NCBI GenBank assembly: GCA_903822975.1
Contig: CAIJRD010000002.1
Location: 620,001-684,000 of the forward strand
Reading direction: 5' to 3'
Length of the DNA: 64,000 nt
Source: an uncultured Sinobacteraceae bacterium
GTDB taxonomy: Bacteria > Pseudomonadota > Gammaproteobacteria > Nevskiales > Nevskiaceae
Position 1 is the stretch's first letter; each line of letters begins with the position of its first letter. The notes below the pieces were generated by a model that saw only the letters and a list, made by a program, of their open reading frames with translations, had not been told where the DNA came from and ran no database searches. This document shows, piece by piece, positions 17,601-27,500 of this stretch. The translations under genes and the position numbers were made by a program.

Positions 17601-20459
17601 GTGAACGGCGCGCATCGCTTGTTCGTGCGTCCCGGCTGCGCCGGTGACAACAGCCTGCTGACCAATACCGCGACGGTAACGACCGCGTCCGACACCAGCT
17701 GCAACTGGAGTCCACCGCAGGTGGTCAAGTTCACCGGCGGCGCGGCCGCGGCCGGCACGCTGCAGAACCCACTGTTCTACGCGGCGAAGTACGGCGGCTT
17801 CACCGGCAGCAAGACGCTGCCGAGCAAGCCGAGCGATGCCGACCACAGCGACTGGGACCAGATCAACAACGACACCGGTGTTGCGCCCGGCGACGGCGTG
17901 CCGGACAACTTCTATCGCGTGCGCAATCCGGCGCAGCTGATCAAGCAGCTGTCGAAAGTGTTCCAGGACATCCTGCGCAGCACCGGTTCGGGTACGGCGG
18001 CAGCGGTGGTGTCGAACCAGCGCGAAGGCGATGGCGCCACCTACCAGGCACTGTACGAACCCAGCCGTACCGACAACAACGATCGCACCGTGACCTGGCT
18101 CGGCACGCTGCAATCCTTGTTCGTCGACAGCAAAGGCTATCTGCGTGAAGACGGCAATGGCGACGACACGCTGCAGGAAAGTGATTACGCCACCGACCCG
18201 GTGGTCGACGTGTTCTATGACACCAGCGACAAGACCACCAAGGTACGACGTTACAGCGGCCTGCCGAGCGCGGTCGGCACCACCACCACGATCGTTCCGC
18301 TCGACCAGTTGCGCACGATTTGGAATGCACGCGATCCACTCGCGGCGCTGACCAATGCGCAAGTCGCCAGCAATCGCACCTACAGCAGCAGTGCCGGCAC
18401 GGGCCGCTACATCTTCACCTTCATCGACAAGAATCTGAACGGTGTGGTCGACAGCGGCGAGTCGGTGGCATTCGACTTGAGTTCGTTCATTTCCGGCAGC
18501 ACCAATACCTGGGGCCTGCTCAACGTCGGCGACGCCACCTCGGCGCAGACCTTGGTGAACTATGCACGCGGCCAGGACGTCAGCGGCCTGCGCAGCCGCA
18601 CGATCGATTACAAGAACGACGGCAACCTGCGCACCTACCGTCTCGGCGACATCGTCAATTCAACGCCGACCGTCGTCGGCACGCCGGCCGAAGCCTTCGA
18701 CCTGCTCTACAACGACCAGACGTTCGCAACGTTCCGGCAGCAGTACCAGTTCCGTCGCAACGTGATCTATGTGGGTGCCAACGACGGCATGCTGCACGCG
18801 TTCAACGGTGGCTTCTACAACGCCTACAACAAGGGCTTCCAGACCACGCCGATCGACGGCACCACCGCTACCGCGCACCCGCTCGGCTCCGAGTTGTGGG
18901 CCTATGTGCCGTTCAACCTGCTGCCGCATCTGATGTGGCTGACCTCGAACGACTACGCCCACGTGTACTACTTCGACGCCACACCGCGCGTGTTCGATGC
19001 GCGCATCTTCAAGCCGGACACCGATCATCCCGGCGGCTGGGGCACGGTGCTGGTCGCGGGCCTGCGCTTCGGCGGTGGTGATGTCGATCTGCCGGCGAGC
19101 AAGTGCGCGAACAGTGTCGCGTTCAACGGCTTCAGCCTGACCAGCAGCAACAGCAAGAGCTGCACGAGTCCGACCGCAACCATTCCGTCGAGCGACATCT
19201 ACACGCATTCGGCCTTCGTTGTTTTGGACGTGACCAATCCGGAAGTCGCGCCGAAGCTGCTGGCGGAACTCGGCACCGATCCGTTCTCGACCACGTCGGA
19301 CTACGGCTTCACCACGTCCTACCCGACGGCGGCGACCTTCAGCGCGCGCGGCGGCAGCACCGCGGACACCTGGTTCCTGACTTTCGGCAATGGCCCGACC
19401 GATCTGGGCAGCGCCAGCGTGTCGGCGTCCGCACGCCTGTACATCTATCGCATGACCGCCGGCAGCAGCGGCGGCACCAGTGTCATCAGCTCGGAAAATA
19501 CCTTGAGCCTGGCCAGCAATGCGTTTGCAGGCGATCCGGTGTCGGTCGACTGGAACCTCGATTTCAACGCCGACAATCTTTACATCGGCACTGCCAGCGG
19601 TACCGCCGTATCGCCCGGCGGCGCGCTGATGAAGATCGACACCAAGTCCGCCGCCGACACCAGCAAGTGGACCGTAAGCACGCTGACCAATCCGGCAATG
19701 CCGGTTCTGGCAACGCCGTCGGTGGCGATCGATGGCAACGGCCAGCATTGGGTCTACGCCGGCAGCGGACGCCTGTTCGTATCCGACGACAAGAAGAAGG
19801 CCGTCACGCAGCAGAGTCTGTTCGGCGTGATCGACGGCACTTCAAACCCGGCGTGGAGCGGCCTGCTCGACGTCAGCTCGGCGTTGGTCAAACAGAGCGA
19901 TCTAAGCATCAGCGGCGTCACCGGTGCGACCACCGAATCCTCACTCGAAACCAAGGTCAAGAACGCCTTCGGTTGGAAGATATTGCTGAACCTGCCCGGC
20001 ACCAACGCCACAACGTCTGCCGAACGCGTGCTGAGTTCCAGCGCGCTGATCGGCAACACGCTGTTTGCAACCGCCTACACGCCAGACACCAGCCTCTGCA
20101 CCGGTGCCGGCGACAGCCGCCTGTTCGGTCTCAACTTCATCACCGGCGTTGCGAGTCCCACCATTCCCGCGCTCGGCACCTTCGTCGGCGGCAGTGGTGG
20201 CGGACCCGGCACGGCTGGCGGCAGCGGTAGCAATGGCAGCGCCAACACCACCTACTTCGCCAACACCATCGACCTCGGTGCCGGACTCGGCGCCGCCCCG
20301 AGTCTGCATGCAGATACCACGACCGATGCCAACGGCGTGGTCACCGTCGTCACCCAGACTTCGACCGGCGCCATCGTTACCAACAACGCCACCGTCGCGC
20401 CAACCGAAAAGAACGGCGAAATCGACTGGCGAGAAACGCTGCCGAACTCCGAGCAATAG
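14604..20459 (+). CDS. pilY1: PilY1-type pilus tip adhesin with cysteine-rich repeats
   Basis: 1951 residues, longer than the common 1100-1300. A signal peptide with a long charged N-region ends near ALAAIELAQA (about residue 50). The N-terminal part has an Asp-rich loop DLDGDGSLD (about residue 103) but no MIDAS DxSxS. Residues 311-395 hold six tandem C-P-x2-Y-x-C units spaced 14-16 residues apart. The C-terminal part (from about residue 1340) is the PilY1 beta-propeller: GDIVNSTPTVVG, RRNVIYVGANDGMLHAFNGG. A DKNLNGVVD loop before it fits a calcium site. Role: pilus tip protein for assembly, adhesion and surface sensing. The ATG follows pilX by 6 bases and the stop is one base from the next pilin start. 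Confidence 0.92.
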   Translation: MDRTAKSSSNATALRRWWRDPAARGTRWLTLAALISAGISVFAAIELAQAQSSSASLTPISAQVAANFHMEPITQASGAPPLVMLVMSRDEQLYNKAYSDYTDLDGDGSLDTTYNNNFDYIGYFDPALCYDYNGSSDGSNSNSASNYFSVSGNAGGTASGSNTSGHLCTGHWSGNFLNWVAMSRLDLLRYVLYGGYRSTDATDNTILERAYVPDDAHAWAKVYNGSDIANYVPSTYATAPLSFCNASLTTSNSVSDGAPPVIRVARGSYTEWAATESVQCQWRSTYSGGSGGYAKPNVPNDTATGSTAPACPASYTCTSSTQTANSCPSGYSCTTATTGASACPSGYTCSTQTAASCPSGYTCSSASTGAAACPTGYTCGTRVTNLTTCPTGYTCTSSGSGSSKRFQYFPYTQYTYFQFTQNSFTQYAYNQVDKIAELTARVKVCDATASAQEAYCRTYTDTAKAAHLKPAGLLQKFGENGQLRFGLMTGSYAKPRSGGQLRRNIGLLAGNVANSNCGSTSGDEINLTNGVFCTGGSEGIIKTLNLLHQPGWGGGSYNVKYTGVSGNSGGDCPNFDILNRDGISGSNGYLNNPGASGGYNCAGWGNPLAEIYAEALRYIEGNGKAPLSTYVADDTKYISGIPNTLTWTDPYTLNNWCASCSIIVLSTGLDSFDTDELPTDLGFSATTTTDSVGANENINGNSFVIGRTGALSNTTYADLCSAQTIPLLSNATGICPVVSSLEGGFDIAGLAWKAWTTDLRPDLSSSISSNNGSGKPSNYVNKVQTYAISLAENLPSYSVPLSNGAVSLTPLCQSNNNGGSTTNPVRDANGRPTDTFTGGWRSCGFLSLTVGQRTSVKSPFYVFGLPTTYDSTGTLQRAGSFSVVWEDSTWGNDHDLDGNSMVSFCVGTTCTSLASNGAANGICWNVPSSGTSGSATYNPICDGSGNVRTGVVDANTVLVRVEALSVYAGNSLMFGFSTTGAASSTDTTTTAPTMAVPFTVNGAHRLFVRPGCAGDNSLLTNTATVTTASDTSCNWSPPQVVKFTGGAAAAGTLQNPLFYAAKYGGFTGSKTLPSKPSDADHSDWDQINNDTGVAPGDGVPDNFYRVRNPAQLIKQLSKVFQDILRSTGSGTAAAVVSNQREGDGATYQALYEPSRTDNNDRTVTWLGTLQSLFVDSKGYLREDGNGDDTLQESDYATDPVVDVFYDTSDKTTKVRRYSGLPSAVGTTTTIVPLDQLRTIWNARDPLAALTNAQVASNRTYSSSAGTGRYIFTFIDKNLNGVVDSGESVAFDLSSFISGSTNTWGLLNVGDATSAQTLVNYARGQDVSGLRSRTIDYKNDGNLRTYRLGDIVNSTPTVVGTPAEAFDLLYNDQTFATFRQQYQFRRNVIYVGANDGMLHAFNGGFYNAYNKGFQTTPIDGTTATAHPLGSELWAYVPFNLLPHLMWLTSNDYAHVYYFDATPRVFDARIFKPDTDHPGGWGTVLVAGLRFGGGDVDLPASKCANSVAFNGFSLTSSNSKSCTSPTATIPSSDIYTHSAFVVLDVTNPEVAPKLLAELGTDPFSTTSDYGFTTSYPTAATFSARGGSTADTWFLTFGNGPTDLGSASVSASARLYIYRMTAGSSGGTSVISSENTLSLASNAFAGDPVSVDWNLDFNADNLYIGTASGTAVSPGGALMKIDTKSAADTSKWTVSTLTNPAMPVLATPSVAIDGNGQHWVYAGSGRLFVSDDKKKAVTQQSLFGVIDGTSNPAWSGLLDVSSALVKQSDLSISGVTGATTESSLETKVKNAFGWKILLNLPGTNATTSAERVLSSSALIGNTLFATAYTPDTSLCTGAGDSRLFGLNFITGVASPTIPALGTFVGGSGGGPGTAGGSGSNGSANTTYFANTIDLGAGLGAAPSLHADTTTDANGVVTVVTQTSTGAIVTNNATVAPTEKNGEIDWRETLPNSEQ

Positions 20460-20460
20460 C

Positions 20461-20931
20461 ATGACGGCTCAGCGCGGCAGCAGTCTGATGGAATTGATGG
20501 TCGCAGTTTCGATTGTCGGCATCCTCGCGGCCTTGGCAATCCCGAGCTACCAGAACTACCGGCTCAAAACCAATCGGCCCATTGGCATCGGTTGCGTGCT
20601 CGAAGCGCAGCGCCGCATCGAGACGACCTACCAGCACAGCAATGGCTACCCCAGCGATCTGAGCGGCGCCGGCTACGGCAGCGCCAGTCCAAGCTGCGGC
20701 GACCAGGGTCTGTACACCTTGGCCTTGAGCCTGCCGAATACTTCGGCCTGCCCCAAGGCGAATTGTTACCAGGTGGTGGCCACCGCGGTGGGAAGCCAGG
20801 TGAAGGACGGCAATCTGCGCCTGACCTACAACGCCAGCACGCTCGATCCGAACAGCCGCAACACCAAGGAGCATCTGCCGGCGGGAACATCGACCTGGAT
20901 TGCATCCTGGGATTTCCAACCCGGCCACTGA
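20461..20931 (+). CDS. pilE: PilE-like minor pilin (first copy)
   Basis: 156 residues. The leader MTAQRG is followed by SSLMELMVAVSIVGILAALAIPSYQNY, with Glu +5 but Ser at +1 and an irregular SSLME start. The globular domain has IGIGCVLEAQRRIETTYQHSNGYPSDL, the PilE alpha-helix/beta layout, and two Cys in CPKANC. It starts one base after the pilY1 stop. A longer upstream frame is a shadow of pilY1 and is not used. It is one of two adjacent PilE-like genes in this operon. Confidence 0.87.
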   Translation: MTAQRGSSLMELMVAVSIVGILAALAIPSYQNYRLKTNRPIGIGCVLEAQRRIETTYQHSNGYPSDLSGAGYGSASPSCGDQGLYTLALSLPNTSACPKANCYQVVATAVGSQVKDGNLRLTYNASTLDPNSRNTKEHLPAGTSTWIASWDFQPGH

Positions 20932-20942
20932 GGAACAGCGCG

Positions 20943-21425
20943 ATGCGCAAGCAACAGCGGGGGTTCACGCTGATCGAATTGGTGATTGCTGGCAGCATCG
21001 TCGTGGTGCTCACGGCGCTGGCGATTCCGGCCTATACCAGCTACGTGATGCGCGGCAATCGTGCGCTGGCCCGCGGCGTGCTGGTCGATCTGGCGGCGAA
21101 GCAGGAAGTGCTGCGCTTGCAGACGCAGTCGTATGCGACGACCAGCTTCGTCAAGCTGAACGGCTACGACGTCGGCAGTTACTACATCAACCGCAGCGCC
21201 AGCGTCTCGCAGACCGTTGCCGCCGACAGCCTCTACCAGATCAGCCTGGTCGCCACGTCCGATTGCGGCACGGCGGCCAACGCCGGTTTCCAGCTGGTGG
21301 CCACACCGGTCAGCGGCAGTCCACAGGCACGCGATACGCAGTGCACCTCGATCTGTCTGGGCGGCAACGGCCTGCGTAAATCGGCCCCGGCGAAAACCGG
21401 TACCGACATCTGCTGGACGCAATAA
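20943..21425 (+). CDS. pilE: PilE-like minor pilin (second copy)
   Basis: 160 residues. Standard prepilin: leader MRKQQRG, then FTLIELVIAGSIVVVLTALAIPAYTSYVMRGNRALARG. The C-terminus has the Cys pair CTSICLGGNGLRK ... CWTQ, close to the end of the PilE of the second operon (CMTLCLAS ... CWQK), so these two are related. It ends the first operon; 136 bp separate it from the next FimT gene, with no clear terminator. Confidence 0.87.
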   Translation: MRKQQRGFTLIELVIAGSIVVVLTALAIPAYTSYVMRGNRALARGVLVDLAAKQEVLRLQTQSYATTSFVKLNGYDVGSYYINRSASVSQTVAADSLYQISLVATSDCGTAANAGFQLVATPVSGSPQARDTQCTSICLGGNGLRKSAPAKTGTDICWTQ

Positions 21426-21561
21426 ATCGATCGCGGCGACCGCGCTTCGCAAATCTTTAGCCCGACCGGGCTCCAGCATTCGGCCAAGCTGAGCCGTTTG
21501 TCGGTCGCGCATCTTGTAGAGTGATCCACTCAAGCAAGCTTGCGGTGGGAGACCTCGACTG

Positions 21562-22107
21562 ATGCGAACGGAGCGCGCGTTTACGATGTTGGAACTGATC
21601 ATCGTGATCGCGATCGCTGCCGTGCTGCTGACCATCGCAGTACCCGGCATGCGCAATTTCGTGCTCGCCTCCGAACGCAGCGAAGCCTCGACTTCCCTGT
21701 ATGGCGCCCTGGTCGAAGCACGCTCCGAAGCGATTGCGCGCAATGCCTCCGTGCTGCTGTGTCCGCGCGATCCCACCAGCAGCAATACCTCGCCAAAATG
21801 CCAGGCCAGCGGCGCAGACTGGACGCACGGCTGGGTGCTGTTGCGCGACGCCAACAACAACGGCGTGCTCGATACCGGCGAGCCAGCCGCGCTCGACGTA
21901 ATCGCCAGCGGCGATCCCACCGACCGTGCCTTCGCCATCAGTGTGCTGCCCGCGACACCAAGCTATTTGAGTTTCTCGTCGTCGGGACGTCCGAGCGTCG
22001 CCAGCACCTTGAAACTTTGCAAGACCGGCGACAACAGCTTCCAGGGCCGCATCATTTACGTCGACCTCGGCGGACATATCGCGCTAGCGCCGTACACCTG
22101 CCCATGA
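21562..22107 (+). CDS. fimT: FimT/GspH-like minor pilin of the second operon
   Basis: 181 residues. N-terminus MRTERA then FTMLELIIVIAIAAVLLTIAVPGMRNF. The residue before the cleavage site is Ala rather than the near-invariant Gly, while Phe +1 and Glu +5 are kept. GspH features follow: LVEARSEAIARNASVLLCPRD, then TLKLCKTGD. It overlaps pilV by ATGA. It opens a second set of minor pilin genes in the same order as the first. Confidence 0.86.
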   Translation: MRTERAFTMLELIIVIAIAAVLLTIAVPGMRNFVLASERSEASTSLYGALVEARSEAIARNASVLLCPRDPTSSNTSPKCQASGADWTHGWVLLRDANNNGVLDTGEPAALDVIASGDPTDRAFAISVLPATPSYLSFSSSGRPSVASTLKLCKTGDNSFQGRIIYVDLGGHIALAPYTCP

Positions 22108-22793
22108 CGCGCCGCCGACTGCCGCAAGCGGGCTTCACGCTGATCGAAGTGTTGATCACGGTGACCGTCGTATCGATCGGTCTGCTCGCCGTGGCCGGCC
22201 TGCAGGCGCTCGCGAAGAAAGCCAACTACGACGCCATCCAGCGCAGCACGGCGGCCGCACTCGGTCAAAGCATCATCGAGCGGATTCGCGCGAACCCGAC
22301 CCAGAGCGCGGTCTACGGCAGCTACAGCAGCGGCATCAACGGCAGCACCGGGCTCAGTGCTTCGAGCTGCAATCCATCTCCCAACGCGGTGCTGTCGGCG
22401 ACGGCGACAGCCGCGTGCGCGCCGGCGCAGACCGCCGCGGCGGACCTCTACGCCTGGTCGCAAGAACTGTTCGGTGCCGCCGAGTCGGTGCCGGCGAACG
22501 GTACGGTTGCGGCCGATACCAATCTCGGCGGATTGCAGAATGCCACCGGCTGCATCAGCGTCAGCCAGTGCGGCGCGCTGAAGATCTATACCGTCGCGAT
22601 CGCCTGGCGCGGACTCACGCCGGTTGCCGCCAGCGGTACGGATGCGACCGATCCGAGTTCCAACAGCTGCGGCAGCAGCGACACCACGTATCAGCCACCG
22701 ATCACAGTTGCCAGTACGTTGACGATGCGTCGCGTACTCGTGCTGCAAGCCGCAATCCTCGACCCGAGCCTGGGCTCGCAGCCACCATGTTGA
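22104..22793 (+). CDS. pilV: Minor pilin PilV of the second operon
   Basis: 229 residues. The leader MTRRRLPQAG precedes FTLIEVLITVTVVSIGLLAVAGLQALAKKANYDA, the PilV helix, and LGQSIIERIRANPTQSAVYG repeats the PilV mark ..ERMRAN seen in the first operon. About 35 residues longer than the first PilV, with extra Ser/Thr/Ala-rich segments and several Cys. Starts inside the fimT stop; its own stop overlaps pilW by 7 bases. Confidence 0.87.
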   Translation: MTRRRLPQAGFTLIEVLITVTVVSIGLLAVAGLQALAKKANYDAIQRSTAAALGQSIIERIRANPTQSAVYGSYSSGINGSTGLSASSCNPSPNAVLSATATAACAPAQTAAADLYAWSQELFGAAESVPANGTVAADTNLGGLQNATGCISVSQCGALKIYTVAIAWRGLTPVAASGTDATDPSSNSCGSSDTTYQPPITVASTLTMRRVLVLQAAILDPSLGSQPPC

Positions 22794-23953
22794 ACATCAA
22801 GCGCCGAGCGCAAAGCGGCCTGTCGCTGATCGAGTTGATGATCGCGATCACGCTCGGCCTGATCATTCTGGCCGCGCTGCTGGCGGTGTTCGTGGCCAAC
22901 AACCAGAGCGCGAATCAGACCGACGCCACCGCCGAACTGCAAGACAACGCGCGCGCCGCACTCGACATTCTCGGACGCGACCTCAGCATGGCCGGCTACT
23001 GGGGCGGCATGTACGGCACCAGCGCGATCACGCCCTGCAACCTCGGCACCAGTTGCGGCACCACGCAGATCACCACCACCGCGACCGCTGCAAATCCTCT
23101 GTACGAATGCGGCAGCAACGACAGCAACGGCATCCAGTGGGCGTTCCAGTTTGCCAACCGCATCGAGTTCGCCGACCAGCTCGACACCGGTAGCGCCGCG
23201 GCGGCCACACGCTTTCCCTGTCTCGACAGCAGCGTGCTGCAGCCCGGTTCGGACGTCGTCGCGATCCGTCGTGCCGCCGGCCAGTCGGCGGTCGATGTGT
23301 CGCCGACCGCAACCAGCGCCAAGCTGACGCCCTACAACTTCTACCTGTACAGCAACGGCATCACCGCCTCGGTGATGCGTGCCCCATCGACCGGCGTTTA
23401 TCCCGGCTCCGGCGATCCACCGCTGTTGGCGAACACCTCGTTCTACAAGTACGTCGCGCGGCTCTATTACGTACGCAAGTACGACCACAAGGACGCCAGC
23501 GGCAACCCCGACAATATTCCAAGCCTGTGTCGCGCCGAACTCTGCGGCAGCGGCTTCAACGCACACGGCGGCAGCACGATGGACTCCGCCACCTGCGGCG
23601 ACGGCGCGGCGAGCGCCAGCGGTTTCTATGCGCAATGCATCGCCGATGGCATCGAATCCCTGCAAGTCGAATGGGGCCTGAATCTGAATCGCACTTCAGG
23701 AAGCGACTGCATGGTCGATACCAGTACGAGTCAGCCGCAGGCCGCGCAATTGTCGGCCTATGGCTTGAGCGCGCGCATCTCGGTGCTGGTGCGCAGCTCG
23801 CAGATCGACGGCAGTTACACCGACAACAAGGTCTACAACTTTGCGGATTATTCGATGACGCAGGCGAAGGCCGACCACTATCACCGTCGTATTTATTCGA
23901 CCACGGTGCAGCTGCGCAATCCGAACGGGGATAGCGGCCTATGCACACACTGA
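22787..23953 (+). CDS. pilW: Minor pilin PilW of the second operon
   Basis: 388 residues. Leader MLNIKRRAQSG, then LSLIELMIAITLGLIILAALLAVFVANNQS and LQDNARAALDILGRDLSMAGYWGG, a textbook PilW start (Leu +1, Glu +5). The globular domain is Cys-richer than the first PilW (CNLGTSC, LCRAELCGSG, ATCGDG). The start overlaps pilV by 7 bases and the end overlaps pilX by up to 13, so the operon is very compact. Confidence 0.89.
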   Translation: MLNIKRRAQSGLSLIELMIAITLGLIILAALLAVFVANNQSANQTDATAELQDNARAALDILGRDLSMAGYWGGMYGTSAITPCNLGTSCGTTQITTTATAANPLYECGSNDSNGIQWAFQFANRIEFADQLDTGSAAAATRFPCLDSSVLQPGSDVVAIRRAAGQSAVDVSPTATSAKLTPYNFYLYSNGITASVMRAPSTGVYPGSGDPPLLANTSFYKYVARLYYVRKYDHKDASGNPDNIPSLCRAELCGSGFNAHGGSTMDSATCGDGAASASGFYAQCIADGIESLQVEWGLNLNRTSGSDCMVDTSTSQPQAAQLSAYGLSARISVLVRSSQIDGSYTDNKVYNFADYSMTQAKADHYHRRIYSTTVQLRNPNGDSGLCTH

Positions 23954-24591
23954 TGCGCCGTCAGCGCGGGGTGGCGCTGGCCAGCGCGATGATCGTGTTG
24001 ATCATCCTCACACTGCTGGGCGTGGCGGCGATGCGCGCGAGCCGGCTGGAACTGCGGCTGTCGAACAATGCGCAGAGCCAGTTGAGCGCGTTGCAGCAGG
24101 CACAGTCGATCGCCGACTCCGTGCTGGCAAATTCGACCAACTTCCAGATCCTGCCCGGCACGCATTACTTCTTCTGTTTCGCCGCGGCCTCACCCTATGC
24201 ACCGGCGCATCCGCCGTCGCCACCGTTCTCGAGCAGCGGCGCCTGCGCCAACTACACGATCGGCAGCACCAACTACACGCTGATCGGCAGCCTTGCCCTG
24301 CCGACGGTGGCCGCCAGCGGTGTTGCGAATCCGCTGCCGCGCAACACCTATGCGCAGGTCTTGCGCAACGATCCGGAGTTCCTGTCGCCGAGCGCGGTAC
24401 GCAGCGCAGAGACCAGCGGCCGTGCGTTCGATTTCACCAGCTTCACCGTGGTCGCCGGTTACGACAACAGCACGCCGGTCGATGCCAATGCCAGTGCCAC
24501 GTCGGCGAGCCAGCCGGCCTCGGGTGCGAGCGAAGTCGTCGAAGGTCTGTACGTTCGGCACAACAAGGCCGTGGGAGTGACCTACCAATGA
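23941..24591 (+). CDS. pilX: Minor pilin PilX of the second operon
   Basis: 216 residues from the first ATG; an internal ATG 12 bases later (23953), sharing a base with the pilW stop, would give the leader MRRQRG and is equally likely. Hydrophobic start VALASAMIVLIILTLLGVAAMRASRLELRLSNNAQSQLSALQQAQSIADS is PilX-like, without Glu +5. A Pro-rich stretch (APAHPPSPPFSSS) and two Cys follow. The 3' end overlaps the second pilY1 by ATGA. Confidence 0.85.
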   Translation: MHTLMRRQRGVALASAMIVLIILTLLGVAAMRASRLELRLSNNAQSQLSALQQAQSIADSVLANSTNFQILPGTHYFFCFAAASPYAPAHPPSPPFSSSGACANYTIGSTNYTLIGSLALPTVAASGVANPLPRNTYAQVLRNDPEFLSPSAVRSAETSGRAFDFTSFTVVAGYDNSTPVDANASATSASQPASGASEVVEGLYVRHNKAVGVTYQ

Positions 24592-27500
24592 AGCACGGTC
24601 TGAAACTGCTGGCCGCATTGTTGATCGGCATCGTCTGCACGCTGCCGGCGCTGGCCGACGACATCGACATCTACAACAACCCGTCGGCGAATTCGCTGCA
24701 GCCGCCGTCGACCATCATCGTGCTGGATCTGAACCTGCTCGGCATCTGCGACAACGTACTGACCAATCCGGGCGGTAGTTCGGTGGCCTACGGCAGTCTC
24801 AATCCATTTGGTCCGACCGCCTGCGTCAACCTGCGCAGCACGCTATCGCTGCTGAGCTTCCTGAGTCCGACGGTCAGCAACCCCACGCAGTTCCTCAGCA
24901 ATCTGCTGCTCGGCTCGGGCCTCGGCGCAGCCGGACTCTGCAACCTCTACAACTTGCTCGGACTGGCGTCGCCGAGCGTGCCGGTGATCGGTGCGCTCGG
25001 CATTGCGCTGGGCACCCTCACCTGCTCGACCTTGTCGTTGCTGCTGAACAATCCGCTGACATCGGGTTTGGTCAATGCGCTGCTCGGCGGCTTCGTCAAC
25101 CAGTTGGTTGCCGGGCTGCTCAATCCGCTGCTGTCGACGCTGCTCGGCGCGCTGCCGAGTGCTGTGATCGGCCTGCTCGATAGTGCCTTGTCGGCACCGC
25201 AGAAGATCCTGGTCGATCCCTTGAGCCTGACCAATTTGTTCGCGGTGCTCGGCGGCATCCTCAACAACTTGATCAATTCGAAAGTCGCAATTCTGGTTTC
25301 GCATTCGAATCGCAGCAGTAATACGCAGGTGCAACCGGCCGATCCCTACGCCTGCACATTCGCCGATCGCGCGAGTCTGCCGAGTACGCGTCAGGCCACC
25401 ACCGGCTGTAGCAACGGCGGCTACTTCCTGGTCGGCTTCACGGCCCTGATCGACCAGTCCACGATCAGCGCGCTGCTGGCCACCGTCGCCAATCAGCTGA
25501 ATGGTCTGCTCAACCCGGTCAATCTGCTGACAACGGTCGGCGGCCTGTCGCTGTTGCCGGGCAATCTGACGCCGGATTTCCAGGAAAAGGAAAACTACGA
25601 CGAGATCATCCATTACCTGACCGGTGCTTCGGTCTACAACGCGCCGCTGAAAAGCTATGACGGCATCTTTGGCCTGCTGAGCCGCGACACCTCGATCGAA
25701 TCCGGCTCGGCACCGAATGCGGTTTACAAGCAGCCACCGCTGGCCTGTCGCACCGTCAACGTGCTGAATGTGCAGCTGACCAACAGCACCGGCGAAAGCG
25801 ATTCGGATAGCGATCTGCAAACCTACTTCCCCGGCGTGGCCTTGAGCGTGACCGGTCAGCCGCAGCAGGGCATCGCCAACCTGGTCGGCGCCGCACAGAC
25901 CAACGGCTTCCAGGACAAGAACGGCAATGTCATCAAGCTCAACTCGTTCTTCCTGATCCAACAGAATTTGTCGAGCCTGACCGCGCTGAGCAATGTCGGC
26001 GTCAATGTATTGAGCTATGCCGACAGTGTTGGACTGCTCGGGCTCGGTCAAAGCGTTGCGCAGTATCTGCAGCCTTCGCTGATCACCAATGCGTCGTTGG
26101 AATCGGCGACGACCACCACCAGCGCCGGCGCCACCACCAACGGTCTGCTGCCGCCGGCGTTCTTCTCGATCTTCAAGCCGGACGCGAACGCGACCACCGC
26201 ACAGGTGGCCGGCACTTCGAAGCCGGCTTGGTATGGCAACCTGAAACGCCTGGATCTGAACCAGATCACCGCCGCCAGCAGTTCGGCGGTCGGCAGTTAC
26301 ATCTATACCGATGCGAGTTGCAGCGACGCCAACGCCGCCGCCGGCAATTGCAGTTCGGCGATCGCCAGCGACGGTCGCATTGCCACCACCGCCAAGACCT
26401 ACTGGACGCAGACCGGTCAGAGCAAGCTCGGCACCGCCTCGGTCGATGGTCGCGAAGCGACACTCGGCGGCGCCGGCCAGAACATTCCCGGCTACGTCTA
26501 CGGCGGCGGCGGCAACCCGGGCCGCAAGAACGCCGACAACATTCGCCAGCTTTACTACGACAATCTCCCTGCGACCAATGTGCCGGCGCTGGCCGCACTC
26601 GACGCCGATCCCAGCGTCAGCGCGTTTGCCGCCGAACGCACTGCGCTCGCGCCCTATCTCAACTGCCCGACCACGCCCACCACCGACACCACCTGCCAGG
26701 CCTTGCTGCTGCATGCGCGCGGTTTCAATGTCGGCACCAGTTCCGCGCCGGCGAGCAATCTGTCGACTGTGACCGGGCGTAGCTGGATGCTCGGTGCGGT
26801 TTTGCATGCACGGCCGGTGGCGATCAACTACGGCGGCCGCAGCGGGTACAGCAAGACCGATCCGGACGTACGCGTACTGTTCGGCTCGGCCGACGGCTTT
26901 CTGCACATGCTGAAGAACGGACCGGCTGCGAGCCCATCGGGCCAGGAAGTCTGGGCCTTCATGCCGCGCGCGGTCATGGGCAACCTGAAGACGCTGCGCG
27001 ACGACGCCTACAGTTCGCCGAACAATCTCGGCTTTCCGTATGGCGTCGACGGCGCGCCTTCGGTGTTGATCAAGAACGTCAACGCGACCACCGGCGTACC
27101 GGCGAACGTCTACGCCTATTTCGGCCTGCGCCGCGGTGGCGGCAGCTACTACGCGCTCGACCTGAGCAATCCGGACGCGCCGAACTTGATGTGGACACTG
27201 AGCAAGGCCGGCGTCTACAGCTCGACCTATGCAACACCGGGTCTGATCAGCGGATCGACCACGCAATTCACCGAGTTGGCGCAGACCTTTTCGACGCCGG
27301 CGATCGGCAAGATTCTGCTGCAGGGTGAGACCAATGCGCGCTCGATCCTGATCTTCGGCGGCGGCTACAACGGCAGCAGCAACGGCACCAAGCTCGGCAA
27401 GGATCTCAACAACAGCCGCGCCACCGGCAGCACGTCGCAGATCGGTCTGGACGACAGCAGCGGCAACGCGCTGTATATCGTCGACGCGATGACCGGCGAA

